In this document: positions 25,670 through 34,036 of the stretch, in pieces
Position numbering within the stretch: the stretch's first letter is position 1
Layout: the number at the start of each line of letters is the position of its first letter
Source: a virus
IMG/VR virus record: IMGVR_UViG_3300042566_001512
Coordinates: 62,001 to 126,000 of that record
Length of the DNA: 64,000 bases
Strand: one strand, 5' to 3'
Notes under the pieces: model-generated
The model's database searches: none
The model's input: only the letters and a program-made list of their open reading frames with translations
What the model was told of the DNA's origin: nothing
Position numbers and translations under genes: made by a program

Positions 25670-25712
25670 AAATGTGAGTAATAACTACTCAAGTTTTAAA
25701 AGGAAACACAAA

Positions 25713-26147
25713 ATGTCTTTCAATGCAAATGTCCTTGTGCAACTCGCTGGTGCTGAGATCAATGACGAATACAGCAGCAATCTCAACAGCATGCCCGTGG
25801 AACTCAAGCAAGCTCTGCAAGAACAACGTGAAGCTGAACGCAAAGCACTGTACGCTGAAGCCGCAAAACTCATCATGGGTATCTTCAAGCGCACCGAAGA
25901 AAAGATTGCCCAAGAAGTGCAAGAGATCCGTGAGGCTCGTCAGCGTGAAGCTAAGGCCAAGGCGCGGATTGCGGATATTGAGCGTGCCAAGCAGTACGCT
26001 GAAGAAACCAACAACTATTTGCCACTGGCTCTGTTGTGCGGAACCATGGTCATCCCTTCCGGAACTGTGAATCGTGAAAAGTTCAGTGTCCCGGTGGAAT
26101 GGAAACCCAAGTCCGAATCGGTCAAAAAAACGCCAGCTAAGAAGTAA
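25713..26147 (+). CDS. Unknown helical protein (144 aa)
   Basis: ATG 25713 with AAAGGA 8 bases upstream. An in-frame GTG at 25674 is too close to the promoter box. Residues about 35-100 form a highly charged coiled coil (EQREAERKALYAE to ADIERAK). The C-terminus ends in a Lys-rich tail. Codon use is richer in CTG, GAA and AAG than in its neighbours, suggesting strong expression. The function is unknown. Confidence 0.6.
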   Translation: MSFNANVLVQLAGAEINDEYSSNLNSMPVELKQALQEQREAERKALYAEAAKLIMGIFKRTEEKIAQEVQEIREARQREAKAKARIADIERAKQYAEETNNYLPLALLCGTMVIPSGTVNREKFSVPVEWKPKSESVKKTPAKK

Positions 26148-26272
26148 GTAGTAGCTAGGTCCAGTCTCGTGAAGGCCGAGACCGATGACGGTGCATAATC
26201 GTCATCGCGACGCTTTAAAACTACTTTGTCAAGGCACTAGCGCCTTTTGATTTATTCAAAAAGCTAGCTTTC

Positions 26273-26304
26273 ATCAATTACATTCTTTAAGAGGTAATTG
26301 ATGG
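26273..26304. repeat. Hairpin in non-coding region
   Basis: CATCAATTAC / GTAATTGATG with a 12-base loop, between the 25713 gene and the promoter box at 26393. Confidence 0.5.
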
Positions 26305-26392
26305 TGGTGTATCATGGATCTGCCAATCAAACCGCTTTTTATTTAGAACGATTTAGAATCATTTAAATTATTACTTTACTTAAATGGTTCTA

Positions 26393-26400
26393 TATATTAC
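26393..26400 (+). promoter_or_regulatory. Strong phage promoter box TATATTAC driving a non-coding region
   Basis: GTTCTATATATTACAATACG contains the exact TATATTAC core. No coding gene follows for more than 1.3 kb. A stem GTGGTG/CACCAC lies at 26422-26447. Confidence 0.6.
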
Positions 26401-27331
26401 AATACGTTCCAAAATAATCAGTGGTGCGTAGAACATGCAACACCACGTGAGTAACTGGACTCAAACCAAACTCAGTAAAACTTTCTCTGTAATAGTCCTC
26501 AGGATAGCTGCGAGACAACGAATCCGGCTCTCAGGGGTCGGTGGAGTCACTCTTGAGATAGCAGCGATGAAAAGGAGAAAGTAAAAAAGGCTATATGTGA
26601 AACATCGCCGTGGCACGTATAGATAAACTACACAAGCGGTATAGAAATATACAGCAGCCGGATGCTCCGGTATGGTCAATGTGTAGAATTTGAATCGCCC
26701 TTGTGACGAGTAATCAAATTAATGGCCTATAACTCATAAGCTGCGTTGGTGGTGTAGATGGTATCGTACGCGAAGCTTCTATTGAGTTCAATTCCCTTTC
26801 GTGAGAAAGGGTACCTTTAAATACATTTACCCTAGTGTATTTAAAAGTATTTCAAGAACACACGGCAACACCATGTCGTTAGCTTACACAAACCTCTTAT
26901 GAGTTAGGTGAATGCGGTGCGTCGTAGACCTATACCTAGCCCCAAAACGCTTTTAAACGTCACAAGGTAACGACCTAGGCGGTGGACTTTGATTAAAGCG
27001 AGTATATCAGAGTTTACCGGGTATTAAATGGTGCTCGTCATCAGTTGCAATGACTCAAGCTGTTTTAACTAAAAATAGCTTGGAATAGATTGCAGGTGGA
27101 GAGTCTTTCCCAAGAGACTCATAGAAGCCCAGTGATGCCAACTTAAAGTGTTAAGTTCTAACCTCGCAAACTGATCTGTGGTTATTAAATCAAAAAGGCA
27201 AGCTATTGCCTCGATCAGTAAATAGAAGTAAGTAGCGCTGCTTGCCTGATAAAAATCTTTCTCTAGACTTGGTTGTGCTTGTCGAGTGTTGAGGTTTTTA
27301 TTGGAGAGGTAGTTCCTTTAAACTAATAAAT
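26401..27331 (+). ncRNA. Structured non-coding transcript region upstream of tRNA-Arg
   Basis: About 930 bases without a credible ORF on either strand, starting at a strong promoter box and running into tRNA-Arg. It contains several stems: GTGGTG/CACCAC (26422-26447), CCGG-ATGCT-CCGG (near 26660), and CCCTTTC-GTGA-GAAAGGG (about 26801-26818). Around 26745-26795 a degenerate tRNA-like segment appears, ending in GAGTTCAATTCCC. Base composition is more balanced than in typical AT-rich gaps here, as expected for structured RNA. No known RNA family is recognised. Confidence 0.45.
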
Positions 27332-27408
27332 CTGTCTGTAGCTCAACTGGATAGAGCAGCTGCCTTCTAAGCAGCAGGTCGGGGGTTCGAGTCCCTCCAG
27401 ACAGGCCA
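27332..27408 (+). tRNA. tRNA-Arg (UCU anticodon)
   Basis: Acceptor CTGTCTG/CAGACAG, D-arm GCTC/GAGC, anticodon stem GCTGC/GCAGC with loop CTTCTAA, T-arm GGGGG/TCCCT-like with TTCGAGT, discriminator G and encoded CCA. It reads AGA, a codon frequent in the phage structural and replication genes. Intact and 77 nt long. Confidence 0.93.
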
Positions 27409-27762
27409 TATATAAACTAAATAAAACAAGAAGATAAACACGGCAACTGGGTATTTTCAAAATAAACTAAAACTGTAGATATTTCACGTTTTTTTTCCAA
27501 AAAGCCCAAAACTAGAAAACCAAGTGTTGAGTTACCGATAAGTTTCTTCGGTGCTCGGTTTTCAAGGCCACTATAGAAGCGTCCCCGTGACCGGCCCGGG
27601 GCAGAGAATAGGGCTACTTAAGCCAACAAATAATCCAAATAACCGTAAGACCGGAATAAAATAAAAAGATAGTTTGCGTATTGTTTTATTACTAATAAAA
27701 TCCCAGGGTAGACTTGGGATTTTATGAAAATTTTTTTCAATTAGATCTATAGTGGAAATGAC
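27409..27762 (+). other. Gap between tRNA-Arg and the gene at 27763
   Basis: No open frame of note is present. GGTCACGGGGACGC-like GC-rich segments near 27580-27600 stand out from the AT-rich surroundings. A CATA/TATG-type hairpin closes the region at 27695. Nothing else is recognised. Confidence 0.4.
27695..27725. terminator. CATA/TATG-type hairpin
   Basis: ATAAAATCCCA / TGGGATTTTAT with a 9-base loop, followed by G and then AAAATTTTTTT. Confidence 0.7.
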
Positions 27763-28065
27763 ATGAAACACGATATTCAAGCGGGCGATGATTGCAAAGT
27801 TATTAACGGTTTCACTGGATCAAAGAGTCCAAATGTGGGAAAAATAGTTAAAGTGGGCCACATCGTACTGGGTGCCCACGGTGAACCACATTCGCGCTTT
27901 GGGAGAATTGTACGCGTTACCGGATCAGAGGTTTATCAGATGAACGATTCTGGTAACTACGTAAATATGGGCTGGGCTGACATTCCTGTTATTTGGCTGG
28001 AGAAATTGCCTCCAGAAAAATCACCAGATAAAGAAATGGTAGCCGACAAAGAAATCGCCTCCTAG
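27763..28065 (+). CDS. Unknown small protein (100 aa)
   Basis: A Gly- and Val-rich first 80 residues with alternating hydrophobics (VGKIVKVGHIVLG, RIVRVTGSEVYQM) suggests a small beta barrel. The C-terminus is Lys/Glu/Pro-rich. It lies 14 bases before the Panacea-type gene, so the two are probably co-expressed. No family assigned. Confidence 0.55.
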   Translation: MKHDIQAGDDCKVINGFTGSKSPNVGKIVKVGHIVLGAHGEPHSRFGRIVRVTGSEVYQMNDSGNYVNMGWADIPVIWLEKLPPEKSPDKEMVADKEIAS

Positions 28066-28079
28066 ATATATTAAATAAA

Positions 28080-28553
28080 ATGGTTGAAAAGACTCACGCT
28101 GTTGCAAAAAACATAATTGAACATTTTGCAAGTGAACACCAGAAGATTTCAATCAGAAAACTTAACATATTGACATACATTTGTAATGGGTTTTTTCTAG
28201 CCAAACACAATAGTTGTCTGTTACAGGAACCCGTATTGCTCGATTGGACAGGGCCTAAGTTAAATGGATTATATTTAGAAAACCCAGACGGTTTTCTTGT
28301 TTTTAATAATAAACCAATAAATAAATTGTGCACAAAGGAAATCGCAGTAATATCTAAAGTAATTGAAAAATACGGCGATTTAGCTACTGTCGGCCTAGTG
28401 CAGGAAGCTAGACTGCCTCGCACTCCTTGGTCTATTACTTGGAATTTCTACAAAAACAGAAAAATACAAGCGACCAATATCTCCATATCAAACGATTTGA
28501 TTAAACATCATTACGAACAAATGGCGTCAAAAAGACACCATTGCGGTTTTTAA
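28080..28553 (+). CDS. Panacea-domain (SocA/DUF4065-like) protein
   Basis: 157 residues. The diagnostic layout is KISIRKLNILTYICNGFFLA (22-41, cf. KLQKLLYYAQGWHLA), then PVLLDWTGPKLNGLY (51-65, cf. the A..GPV...LY motif), then KYGDLATVGLVQEAR..PRTPW (97-117, cf. YG..SA..L...TH...PW). Panacea domains form the antitoxin in many toxin-antitoxin pairs and act as chaperone-like toxin inhibitors. No toxin gene is adjacent. A phage-borne solitary copy could neutralise host toxin-antitoxin defence, which is an inference. Confidence 0.65.
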   Translation: MVEKTHAVAKNIIEHFASEHQKISIRKLNILTYICNGFFLAKHNSCLLQEPVLLDWTGPKLNGLYLENPDGFLVFNNKPINKLCTKEIAVISKVIEKYGDLATVGLVQEARLPRTPWSITWNFYKNRKIQATNISISNDLIKHHYEQMASKRHHCGF

Positions 28554-28595
28554 TAAAACCGCAAATTATAGCAATAAACTCAATAGAGGTAATTC

Positions 28596-28928
28596 ATGAA
28601 TACGGATAACAGCATTTACGTTCCACTGCGCAGCGTGGAGAGAAACAAAAATCGCTTAAATGGCGACTACGGTAACTGTACAAAATTAAATTTCCACGGA
28701 TATGAGATTTCCATATCGAGTGATCAGTCGCTTTGCCAGAATAACGATCTAATCCGCTCAGAAATTCGAGTATACACTGGCCAAGGATATAATGAGGACG
28801 TTACTGACGATTTTGTAAAACGTTATAACGAAATCACCAAATCGGACTTGTTTATTTTCACCAGTACAGACGACCTAATGTTCATCATGTCCAGCATCCT
28901 TGCGCTAATCAATCAGCCAACCGGTTAG
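28596..28928 (+). CDS. Unknown small protein (110 aa)
   Basis: AGAGGTAATTC precedes the ATG. Residues 1-60 are polar, and the end (DLFIFTSTDDLMFIMSSILALIN) is hydrophobic but interrupted by Asp, so not a clear membrane helix. No recognised domain. Confidence 0.5.
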   Translation: MNTDNSIYVPLRSVERNKNRLNGDYGNCTKLNFHGYEISISSDQSLCQNNDLIRSEIRVYTGQGYNEDVTDDFVKRYNEITKSDLFIFTSTDDLMFIMSSILALINQPTG

Positions 28929-29163
28929 AATATTCTTAAAGACACTAATCAAAAAGAACGTTCATGGGCTGAAGACACCTCTCATGAAAATGGGCTATAA
29001 GCATGTGAGTGCGTAGTTTGCCTTAGGTCTTTCAATGGACACAATCGGCGAGTTGTCTGCAGGTCTTGTGGTTCGTAGCCAACCAATATACTGATTTTTG
29101 TTTTCTTTTAAGTGTAGTTAGGCATTAACCTACTTCATGTTCATGGCTTTTTAGGACTTCATC
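28929..29163 (+). other. Non-coding gap with possible structured RNA
   Basis: 235 bases with balanced composition, unlike the AT-rich spacers. No open frame or clear cloverleaf was found, although the tail GTGGTTCGTAGCCAACC looks faintly like a T-arm. Nothing can be assigned. Confidence 0.3.
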
Positions 29164-29649
29164 ATGTGTGCTATTAATTTTACCGTTGCGCAGCTATTTG
29201 CCATTGCGGCGGGTGTTTCGTTTTCGGTCATCTGCGCCATCTCTCTAATCATTATCGTTTTCTTGAACATCGATAATCTTCGAAATCCTGTTAATAATAA
29301 ACTTGAATTTGATGACTGGTTTGTTAGACAATTCATCTCGCTATTTAACCGGCAGTGTGGTAATCGCTGGTACGAATCAAGGGCCCATTTGCGCCGAGGC
29401 GTATTCGTATCTCTGCTGTGCGCATTTAGCTTGATCGATATTGTGCGTTATGAATTCGAGACTGGAGAATACGGCCGGTTTGTAACAGGTGCCAAGTTTT
29501 ATTTGGGGTTTAGGTCCTACCGTGCACTTCTGAAGAAAGTAATATCGGACAAAAACAAGGTACAGTCTTCTATCAAGGAAGCACAATACTTTTCCCAAGT
29601 GTTTATTGCCGGTCATAACGTGGCTTATTCCATCTACGATGAAAACTAA
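29164..29649 (+). CDS. Membrane protein, paralogue of the gene at 35895 (161 aa)
   Basis: Residues about 8-35 form a membrane helix (LFAIAAGVSFSVICAISLIIIVFLNI). A conserved NRQCGNRWYESR block lies near 65-76 and another hydrophobic stretch near 80-95 (RRGVFVSLLCAFSLIDIVRYEFE). About half of all positions match the protein at 35895, including the C-terminal F(I/V)AGHNV. Probably in the inner membrane. Function unknown. A bidirectional hairpin separates it from the convergent minus-strand cluster. Confidence 0.65.
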   Translation: MCAINFTVAQLFAIAAGVSFSVICAISLIIIVFLNIDNLRNPVNNKLEFDDWFVRQFISLFNRQCGNRWYESRAHLRRGVFVSLLCAFSLIDIVRYEFETGEYGRFVTGAKFYLGFRSYRALLKKVISDKNKVQSSIKEAQYFSQVFIAGHNVAYSIYDEN

Positions 29650-29660
29650 TTAATAGAAAT

Positions 29661-29700
29661 CATAAACCCCACCATGGCAATAGACCATGGTGGGGTTTAT
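29661..29700. terminator. Bidirectional hairpin between convergent genes
   Basis: ATAAACCCCACCATGG / CCATGGTGGGGTTTAT with a 7-base loop, between the plus-strand gene ending at 29649 and the minus-strand gene ending at 29708. Confidence 0.85.
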
Positions 29701-29707
29701 TCTGTAT

Positions 29708-29890
29708 TTATTTTTTTAAACAGTGCACGGCGCTTGCATTCCTGTTGCAATAATCTATCCAGCCCACTGGCGCGGGAGCCTCATCTAGCGGTTTAAATTC
29801 CTCCGGTTTAGGTGAACAACTAATAAGAAGTGCAGTTAAAGTGGCTATTACAATTTGTACCATTTGTTTTTTATTTGAATTTTGTCCCAC
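29708..29890 (-). CDS. Small lipoprotein (60 aa)
   Basis: N-terminal NKK, then a hydrophobic stretch QIVIATLTALLISC with lipobox LISC (Cys 25), then a Pro-rich tail (KPEEFKPLDEAPAPVG). It would be an outer-membrane lipoprotein. It overlaps the end of the cysteine protease-like gene by 43 bases in another frame. The size and Pro-rich tail are compatible with an outer-membrane spanin (Rz1-like), but no inner-membrane spanin partner is evident. GTG start; the internal ATG at 29863 is an alternative. Confidence 0.55.
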   Translation of the reverse strand: MGQNSNKKQMVQIVIATLTALLISCSPKPEEFKPLDEAPAPVGWIDYCNRNASAVHCLKK

Positions 29891-30210
29891 TTATATGGAA
29901 GATCCTGTTTAATCATTGGGTTTTTGTATCTGTTATCCAGAACATAGTCCCCTGCTGGCAAAGTGACAATAAGCACAGCGTGATATCCTTGAGTTTCAAC
30001 CCAGCAGGTTGCTAATTTTAAATTGTCGGGGTTTAAACCTTTTTCTATTAAGAGTTTCCTCTTCTTCAAAGCGTAATCTTCACAGTCTCCATATTTCAAT
30101 GGAATTTCCCAATACTCGGTTTTTCCATGAACATTTATATCTGATCTATAAACGATTTCTGTATTAACCTTTTGGTTAATTTCAATCAAATCTTTAAGCG
30201 TCAGGCTCAT
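29848..30210 (-). CDS. Bacterial-type transglutaminase-like cysteine peptidase (120 aa)
   Basis: A small papain-fold enzyme with catalytic Cys43 in GDCEDYAL, His77 in GYHAVL and Asp92 in VLDN, matching the transglutaminase-like cysteine proteinase (DUF920) family. Residues between them (LLIEKGLNPDNLKLATCWVE) fit that family closely. It has no signal peptide. The overlap with its neighbours on both sides indicates one minus-strand message with tail and endolysin genes. The target is unknown: processing of a virion protein, or cleavage of a host target. Confidence 0.78.
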   Translation of the reverse strand: MSLTLKDLIEINQKVNTEIVYRSDINVHGKTEYWEIPLKYGDCEDYALKKRKLLIEKGLNPDNLKLATCWVETQGYHAVLIVTLPAGDYVLDNRYKNPMIKQDLPYKWDKIQIKNKWYKL

Positions 30211-30478
30211 CTTGAATAACTTCTTGAACAGGATGAAGATTCAATTCTGATAGAACTGCTTGAAGATCCCCAAATTTAATGATTCTTGTCCAATCAACTT
30301 GGTTAGAAATGGATTCTAACTCGGAATTGTAAAAATAGCCAGAAGTTAGGCAGTGAGTAGCTGGTGCGTTTTCTTCTGTGCTAGTGGTAAACTTCGTAGA
30401 AAAATAATCAGGAAAGTCTTGCTTAGCACGTTCCTGGAATTCAATTGGGACAATGACTGTAGCAAAAGTGGATTGCAT
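30194..30478 (-). CDS. Unknown small protein (94 aa), possible tail-fibre chaperone
   Basis: ATG 30478 with AAGGAAT before it is preferred to a longer frame from 30532. It lies directly downstream of the tail-fibre-like gene, where small assembly chaperones often sit. It has no recognised domain. It overlaps the next gene by 17 bases. Confidence 0.5.
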   Translation of the reverse strand: MQSTFATVIVPIEFQERAKQDFPDYFSTKFTTSTEENAPATHCLTSGYFYNSELESISNQVDWTRIIKFGDLQAVLSELNLHPVQEVIQDEPDA

Positions 30479-30491
30479 TTTAGATTCCTTG

Positions 30492-32291
30492 TTAGATAGG
30501 TGTTTTTTGTTGTACGTACTTTTCGGTAGCAATAATCTGCTCGGTTGAGCTTTGTGCGCCGCGGACGATCAGGCTGTAGATGCGGCCGTTGAGCCAAAGC
30601 GAAGAGCCAGCGCGAGCGCCGATGTAGAGCGGGTTGTTTGCAAACTTTGTCTTTGTATTTATGCCACCTGATGCGTCTGTAAGCGTCTCTTGCGCTCCAT
30701 TAACATTTAATCTCATGGCGCTGGAAAAATTACCTGCATCTGAATCTGCTATATAAGTCAAAACTGAACTGTTCGGAGCGTTCTTATTTGTTGTACGGCC
30801 AGACCAAAATGCAGCGTTGCTTGTACCAATTCCGACAGCATAGCCAGTCAATGAGCTAGATACGCTAGAGTGCACGCTAAATGAAGCCCACGTTGATCCG
30901 TTGAAACTCTCAACAATTACGGGGAAAGTAGCATCACTCAACTTCCGCACCCCAGCCCACACCGTCATCTTGTCGGTGCTGGTGAAGTTGATGCTGTTCG
31001 TCTGCATCCAGCTATTCGTGCCGTTGAAGCGCAGGTACATCGGGAACGCTGTTGTGTCATAGTCCCCAACTAAACTCCCAACGCGCTGATAGGGTGGTAA
31101 ATTTGCCCCCTCATTGGTAACGCGTAAATCAAATTCACTTACATCATAAGATTCCCCACCAGTACACGTCAGATTGCCGTTGCCTGACGCACCGCGAATA
31201 AAAATATGCGGTGCTGTAAATGCGTGCGTACTGACTACTGACAAAAACAGCCTGTAACTATTGCTTTCGCCTTGAATAGCAACCAATGACGCAGTACCGC
31301 CCAATGAGTTAGCATTACTGCTGCCTATTTGACCAGTCCCAAGATTTACGTAAGCATTGACCGCAAAAGTTGCATTGATGTTATATACTTGAACGTAAAC
31401 CCAATCAACATTTACTTTTTTTATCTTAACACTAAAAGTGTGTAGCGTATTATTAGCTTGGGACCCAACACTAATGACACGACTGACGTTTGCGGTTCCT
31501 GGGGTTGAAACAGTAAAAATAGACCCAGAAATTACGGCATTTGTGGGCGTAAATGTTGAAATGTTATTGGTAGCTGTTAACAAGTTGTACCGAGCCGACA
31601 GCACAGGCCGATTGGCCGCGGTGGACTGCGTGGCGTGGTTGCCGGGGAGTTCTTTTGCTGTAATGTTGTCGTAATCAACCGTTGCTGTAGCCGATGTGTT
31701 GAAAATACGGCAGTGCAGGTAGAGCGTGGTTGTCGCTGTTGCGGTGTAAATGAATGACTTTTCTCCGTCAGTTGAAGAGATGTCACTACCAGCAATAAGT
31801 GTGGAAGACGCTGCGTCAGCTCCATTACGCAAAGCAAGTTGTACTGTTGTAAACGACCCATTAACCAGAGTCACCCCACAGCTTATTTTGTAGGTCTTGC
31901 CAGAAATAACAGGAAACGCTTGGTATGCAGATTTACCTTGTGATTCGGCAATTGTTGTCGAAACTCGCAGCTTCCCAGAAACCCAAGAAATATTCGAAGC
32001 AGCACTGCCAGCAGTCCACCCATTGATATTTGTATCAAACGTGCCGTTCGTCACCAACTCAGGACCAAGCACCAGCCCCATTCTCTTGTCCAGCATCAGC
32101 CCAACTGGTTTCTCCACTGTAGTAATCGGAATAGTACCGGCGCTATCCTCAAATAGAGTACTCATGTCGCTAGGGTCCCACCATGCGCCCGGCTCTCCAG
32201 AAGAAAAAAGATTTTTTACATAAAGCTCTTCGCTCATTAATGTTGCAACGGCCTGAGCGATTGCCGTTAGTCTAGTGGACCTAAGTAGCAT
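30492..32291 (-). CDS. Tail fibre or receptor-binding protein with carbohydrate-binding-like domains (599 aa)
   Basis: The first 60 residues contain GEPGAWWDPSDMSTLFED, a motif seen at the start of proteins with lectin-like (LamG/concanavalin-type) ends. Residues about 75-215 read ELVTNGTFDTNINGWT... with beta strands, typical of a CBM4/9-like jelly roll. A second similar unit occupies about 235-395. The C-terminal 190 residues resemble a LamG-like domain (MYLRFNGTNSWMQTNSI, LWLNGRIYSLIV). This would bind host surface polysaccharide at the fibre tip. G+C content and codon use are clearly higher than in neighbours, pointing to acquisition from another phage or a bacterium. Confidence 0.75.
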   Translation of the reverse strand: MLLRSTRLTAIAQAVATLMSEELYVKNLFSSGEPGAWWDPSDMSTLFEDSAGTIPITTVEKPVGLMLDKRMGLVLGPELVTNGTFDTNINGWTAGSAASNISWVSGKLRVSTTIAESQGKSAYQAFPVISGKTYKISCGVTLVNGSFTTVQLALRNGADAASSTLIAGSDISSTDGEKSFIYTATATTTLYLHCRIFNTSATATVDYDNITAKELPGNHATQSTAANRPVLSARYNLLTATNNISTFTPTNAVISGSIFTVSTPGTANVSRVISVGSQANNTLHTFSVKIKKVNVDWVYVQVYNINATFAVNAYVNLGTGQIGSSNANSLGGTASLVAIQGESNSYRLFLSVVSTHAFTAPHIFIRGASGNGNLTCTGGESYDVSEFDLRVTNEGANLPPYQRVGSLVGDYDTTAFPMYLRFNGTNSWMQTNSINFTSTDKMTVWAGVRKLSDATFPVIVESFNGSTWASFSVHSSVSSSLTGYAVGIGTSNAAFWSGRTTNKNAPNSSVLTYIADSDAGNFSSAMRLNVNGAQETLTDASGGINTKTKFANNPLYIGARAGSSLWLNGRIYSLIVRGAQSSTEQIIATEKYVQQKTPI

Positions 32292-32294
32292 TTA

Positions 32295-33410
32295 TCACCC
32301 CAGTTCTGTTATTTCTAATATACCGTTTACGCTGCTGGCGGAGTCTCTGATAGCTGCTATAGAGGAACCAGCGACCACTCCTAAATCTAGGCGCTCATCT
32401 TGACCTATAAAGTGACTACTGGATGAATTGGCTGATAAATTACCCACGCCCACCACATAGCGAATGTTGCTGTTTCTTGCTCTTATAGATATTCTTTTAC
32501 ACGTCTCGGTCAATGTAGACTGAGAAGTAGTTGCGTTTGCTGCCAACTGACGAGCTACCAATGGAACACTTAACGGCTCTACCGGTATTCTTTGTAAACC
32601 GGGATCTATCTCTTCCAAGGATATCTTCAAATTCCCGCCAGCTGTGGCGTGTATATTAGTGTAATTGCCATTAGGCATAGCTGCAGCCAATACAGCCTTT
32701 ATTAGTTCGGCATCATTTTCGCCAGTTATGTTGTCGCCCACCCTGTGGCTCGATGGTTTTACATAACCTTGTTTATATATAGTGTTTATGAAAAAGCCTT
32801 CGGTTCCCTGTGTTCCGTTTATGTATTTTATACGAAAATATTTTCCACCCGGCGCCATGGAGTAAATACTAATACCCGCTGATTGATTATAACTATAACT
32901 CTCTAAATCATACCAGCTTTGTTGATTATTAGAGGCTTGAAATAATATTCCGTTGTTAGCAGACGGGACATTAGATCTTAAAGATACCAATATAGTTCCA
33001 TATTGGCTAACTTCGTCTGGCTGACCTGTAAAGGTGCCATTTGCCAATAGTTGCGCAACGGTGCTGTTGTTTGTGCTACTAAAAGAACTTATCTTTACGG
33101 GTACAGGCGTTGATTCGTCGTTATTTATAGTGGTAATGGTAGACGAAGCCGCATGAACGGTTACTACGGCGGTGTATACGTTACCAAGGCCTCTGACATA
33201 CAGGCTCTCTTGATTTGAATTTACTACAGTGGTCTCACCTATCTTAAGGTGCTGACCGTCTGTTTCGTTATCAGGAACTTCACTTTTTGGCCATATGTAG
33301 ACGGAACCTTTAGATTTATTTTGTATGAATACGTCCTTGTCGTTAGTTACGCCCAACTCAGCATAAAGGTCGACCCATTCGTTATTTAGTTGTATTTCTT
33401 TAGCGATCAT
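32295..33410 (-). CDS. Probable tail or fibre-associated structural protein (371 aa)
   Basis: Beta-rich, with many Ser, Thr and Asn and small repeats (for example SNNQQSWYDLESYSYNQSAGI). It ends 4 bases before the fibre gene. The C-terminal segment RIPVEPLSVPLVARQLAANATTSQSTLTET may be a trimer or attachment region. No enzyme motif. Order and composition suggest it connects to, or forms part of, the fibre. Confidence 0.5.
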   Translation of the reverse strand: MIAKEIQLNNEWVDLYAELGVTNDKDVFIQNKSKGSVYIWPKSEVPDNETDGQHLKIGETTVVNSNQESLYVRGLGNVYTAVVTVHAASSTITTINNDESTPVPVKISSFSSTNNSTVAQLLANGTFTGQPDEVSQYGTILVSLRSNVPSANNGILFQASNNQQSWYDLESYSYNQSAGISIYSMAPGGKYFRIKYINGTQGTEGFFINTIYKQGYVKPSSHRVGDNITGENDAELIKAVLAAAMPNGNYTNIHATAGGNLKISLEEIDPGLQRIPVEPLSVPLVARQLAANATTSQSTLTETCKRISIRARNSNIRYVVGVGNLSANSSSSHFIGQDERLDLGVVAGSSIAAIRDSASSVNGILEITELG

Positions 33411-33439
33411 TTCTTTTCCTTTTATAAACAGACAAATTG

Positions 33440-33925
33440 TTAAGCTTCGTTAGTGGAAACAGTTCCAGAATTTGACACAATATTGAGTTTACCGTTGGAC
33501 GGCATAGACACTTCCTTTGGCCAATAGTAACCCACTACGCGACCTTTGTCGAATTTAGCAACAGTTACGGAGTTACCTTGATTACCACCTAATACAGATA
33601 GGAAGCCGTCGGTGGTCTGACCCATTACAAAACCAACATGACCGCCTCCGGCCCGTTTAAATACTACTACGCAGCCATTTACTGGAGAACTCAATTTAAC
33701 GCCCCATTCGGCCCAGGCCAGAGCCCTCATCCAGTTATTAGGTACAGAAATATTGCAAGTCTTCATGCAATGTGCTACAAATGTGCCGCACCAAGGAGTC
33801 TCGTCCTCACTCCACCATGCTTTTAAAGATTTCAACCAGCCAAGGATAACAGAGTTGTGTTTAGGTCCCGGTATCTCTTTTAGCCCGATGTGCTTCTTGG
33901 CTTCTACAATCCATGGATAGTCCAT
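33440..33925 (-). CDS. Endolysin-like amidase/peptidase (NlpC/P60-CHAP type, TIGR02594-like)
   Basis: ATG 33925 is chosen because AAAGGTG lies 5 bases before it; an in-frame GTG is at 33934. It has 161 residues with catalytic Cys46 in ETPWCGTFVAHC, His96 in GGGHVGFV, and GGNQGN (113-118) for the third residue. The pattern IVEAKKHIGLKEIPGPKHN at the start is typical of this cell-wall hydrolase family. It cleaves peptidoglycan peptides. There is no signal peptide, so release needs a holin or a virion route. It opens the minus-strand cluster of tail and lysis genes. Confidence 0.82.
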   Translation of the reverse strand: MDYPWIVEAKKHIGLKEIPGPKHNSVILGWLKSLKAWWSEDETPWCGTFVAHCMKTCNISVPNNWMRALAWAEWGVKLSSPVNGCVVVFKRAGGGHVGFVMGQTTDGFLSVLGGNQGNSVTVAKFDKGRVVGYYWPKEVSMPSNGKLNIVSNSGTVSTNEA

Positions 33926-34027
33926 TTTAATCACCTTTAAAAAATATCAATATACCAAACAAACCAGTCACTCCATTATTAATAAAATAAAATGCTTTTA
34001 TTTTTTGGAATGAAATAAATATCAATT

Positions 34028-34036
34028 ACATATTAC
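34028..34036 (+). promoter_or_regulatory. Strong phage promoter box
   Basis: CAATTACATATTACTCACC contains the exact core ACATATTAC. It lies 135 bases before the HTH gene and just upstream of the divergent endolysin cluster. Confidence 0.55.

Noticed and set aside
26461-26679. Minus-strand frame of 72 codons in the non-coding region
   Set aside because: No ribosome binding site or promoter, composition unlike phage proteins here, and it lies opposite the structured transcript.
26745-26795. Possible tRNA in the non-coding region
   Set aside because: D-arm- and T-arm-like pieces exist but the acceptor ends do not pair; at best a remnant.
28996-29085. Possible tRNA near 29010-29085
   Set aside because: A T-arm-like tail is visible but no acceptor or anticodon stem pairs, so no tRNA was annotated.
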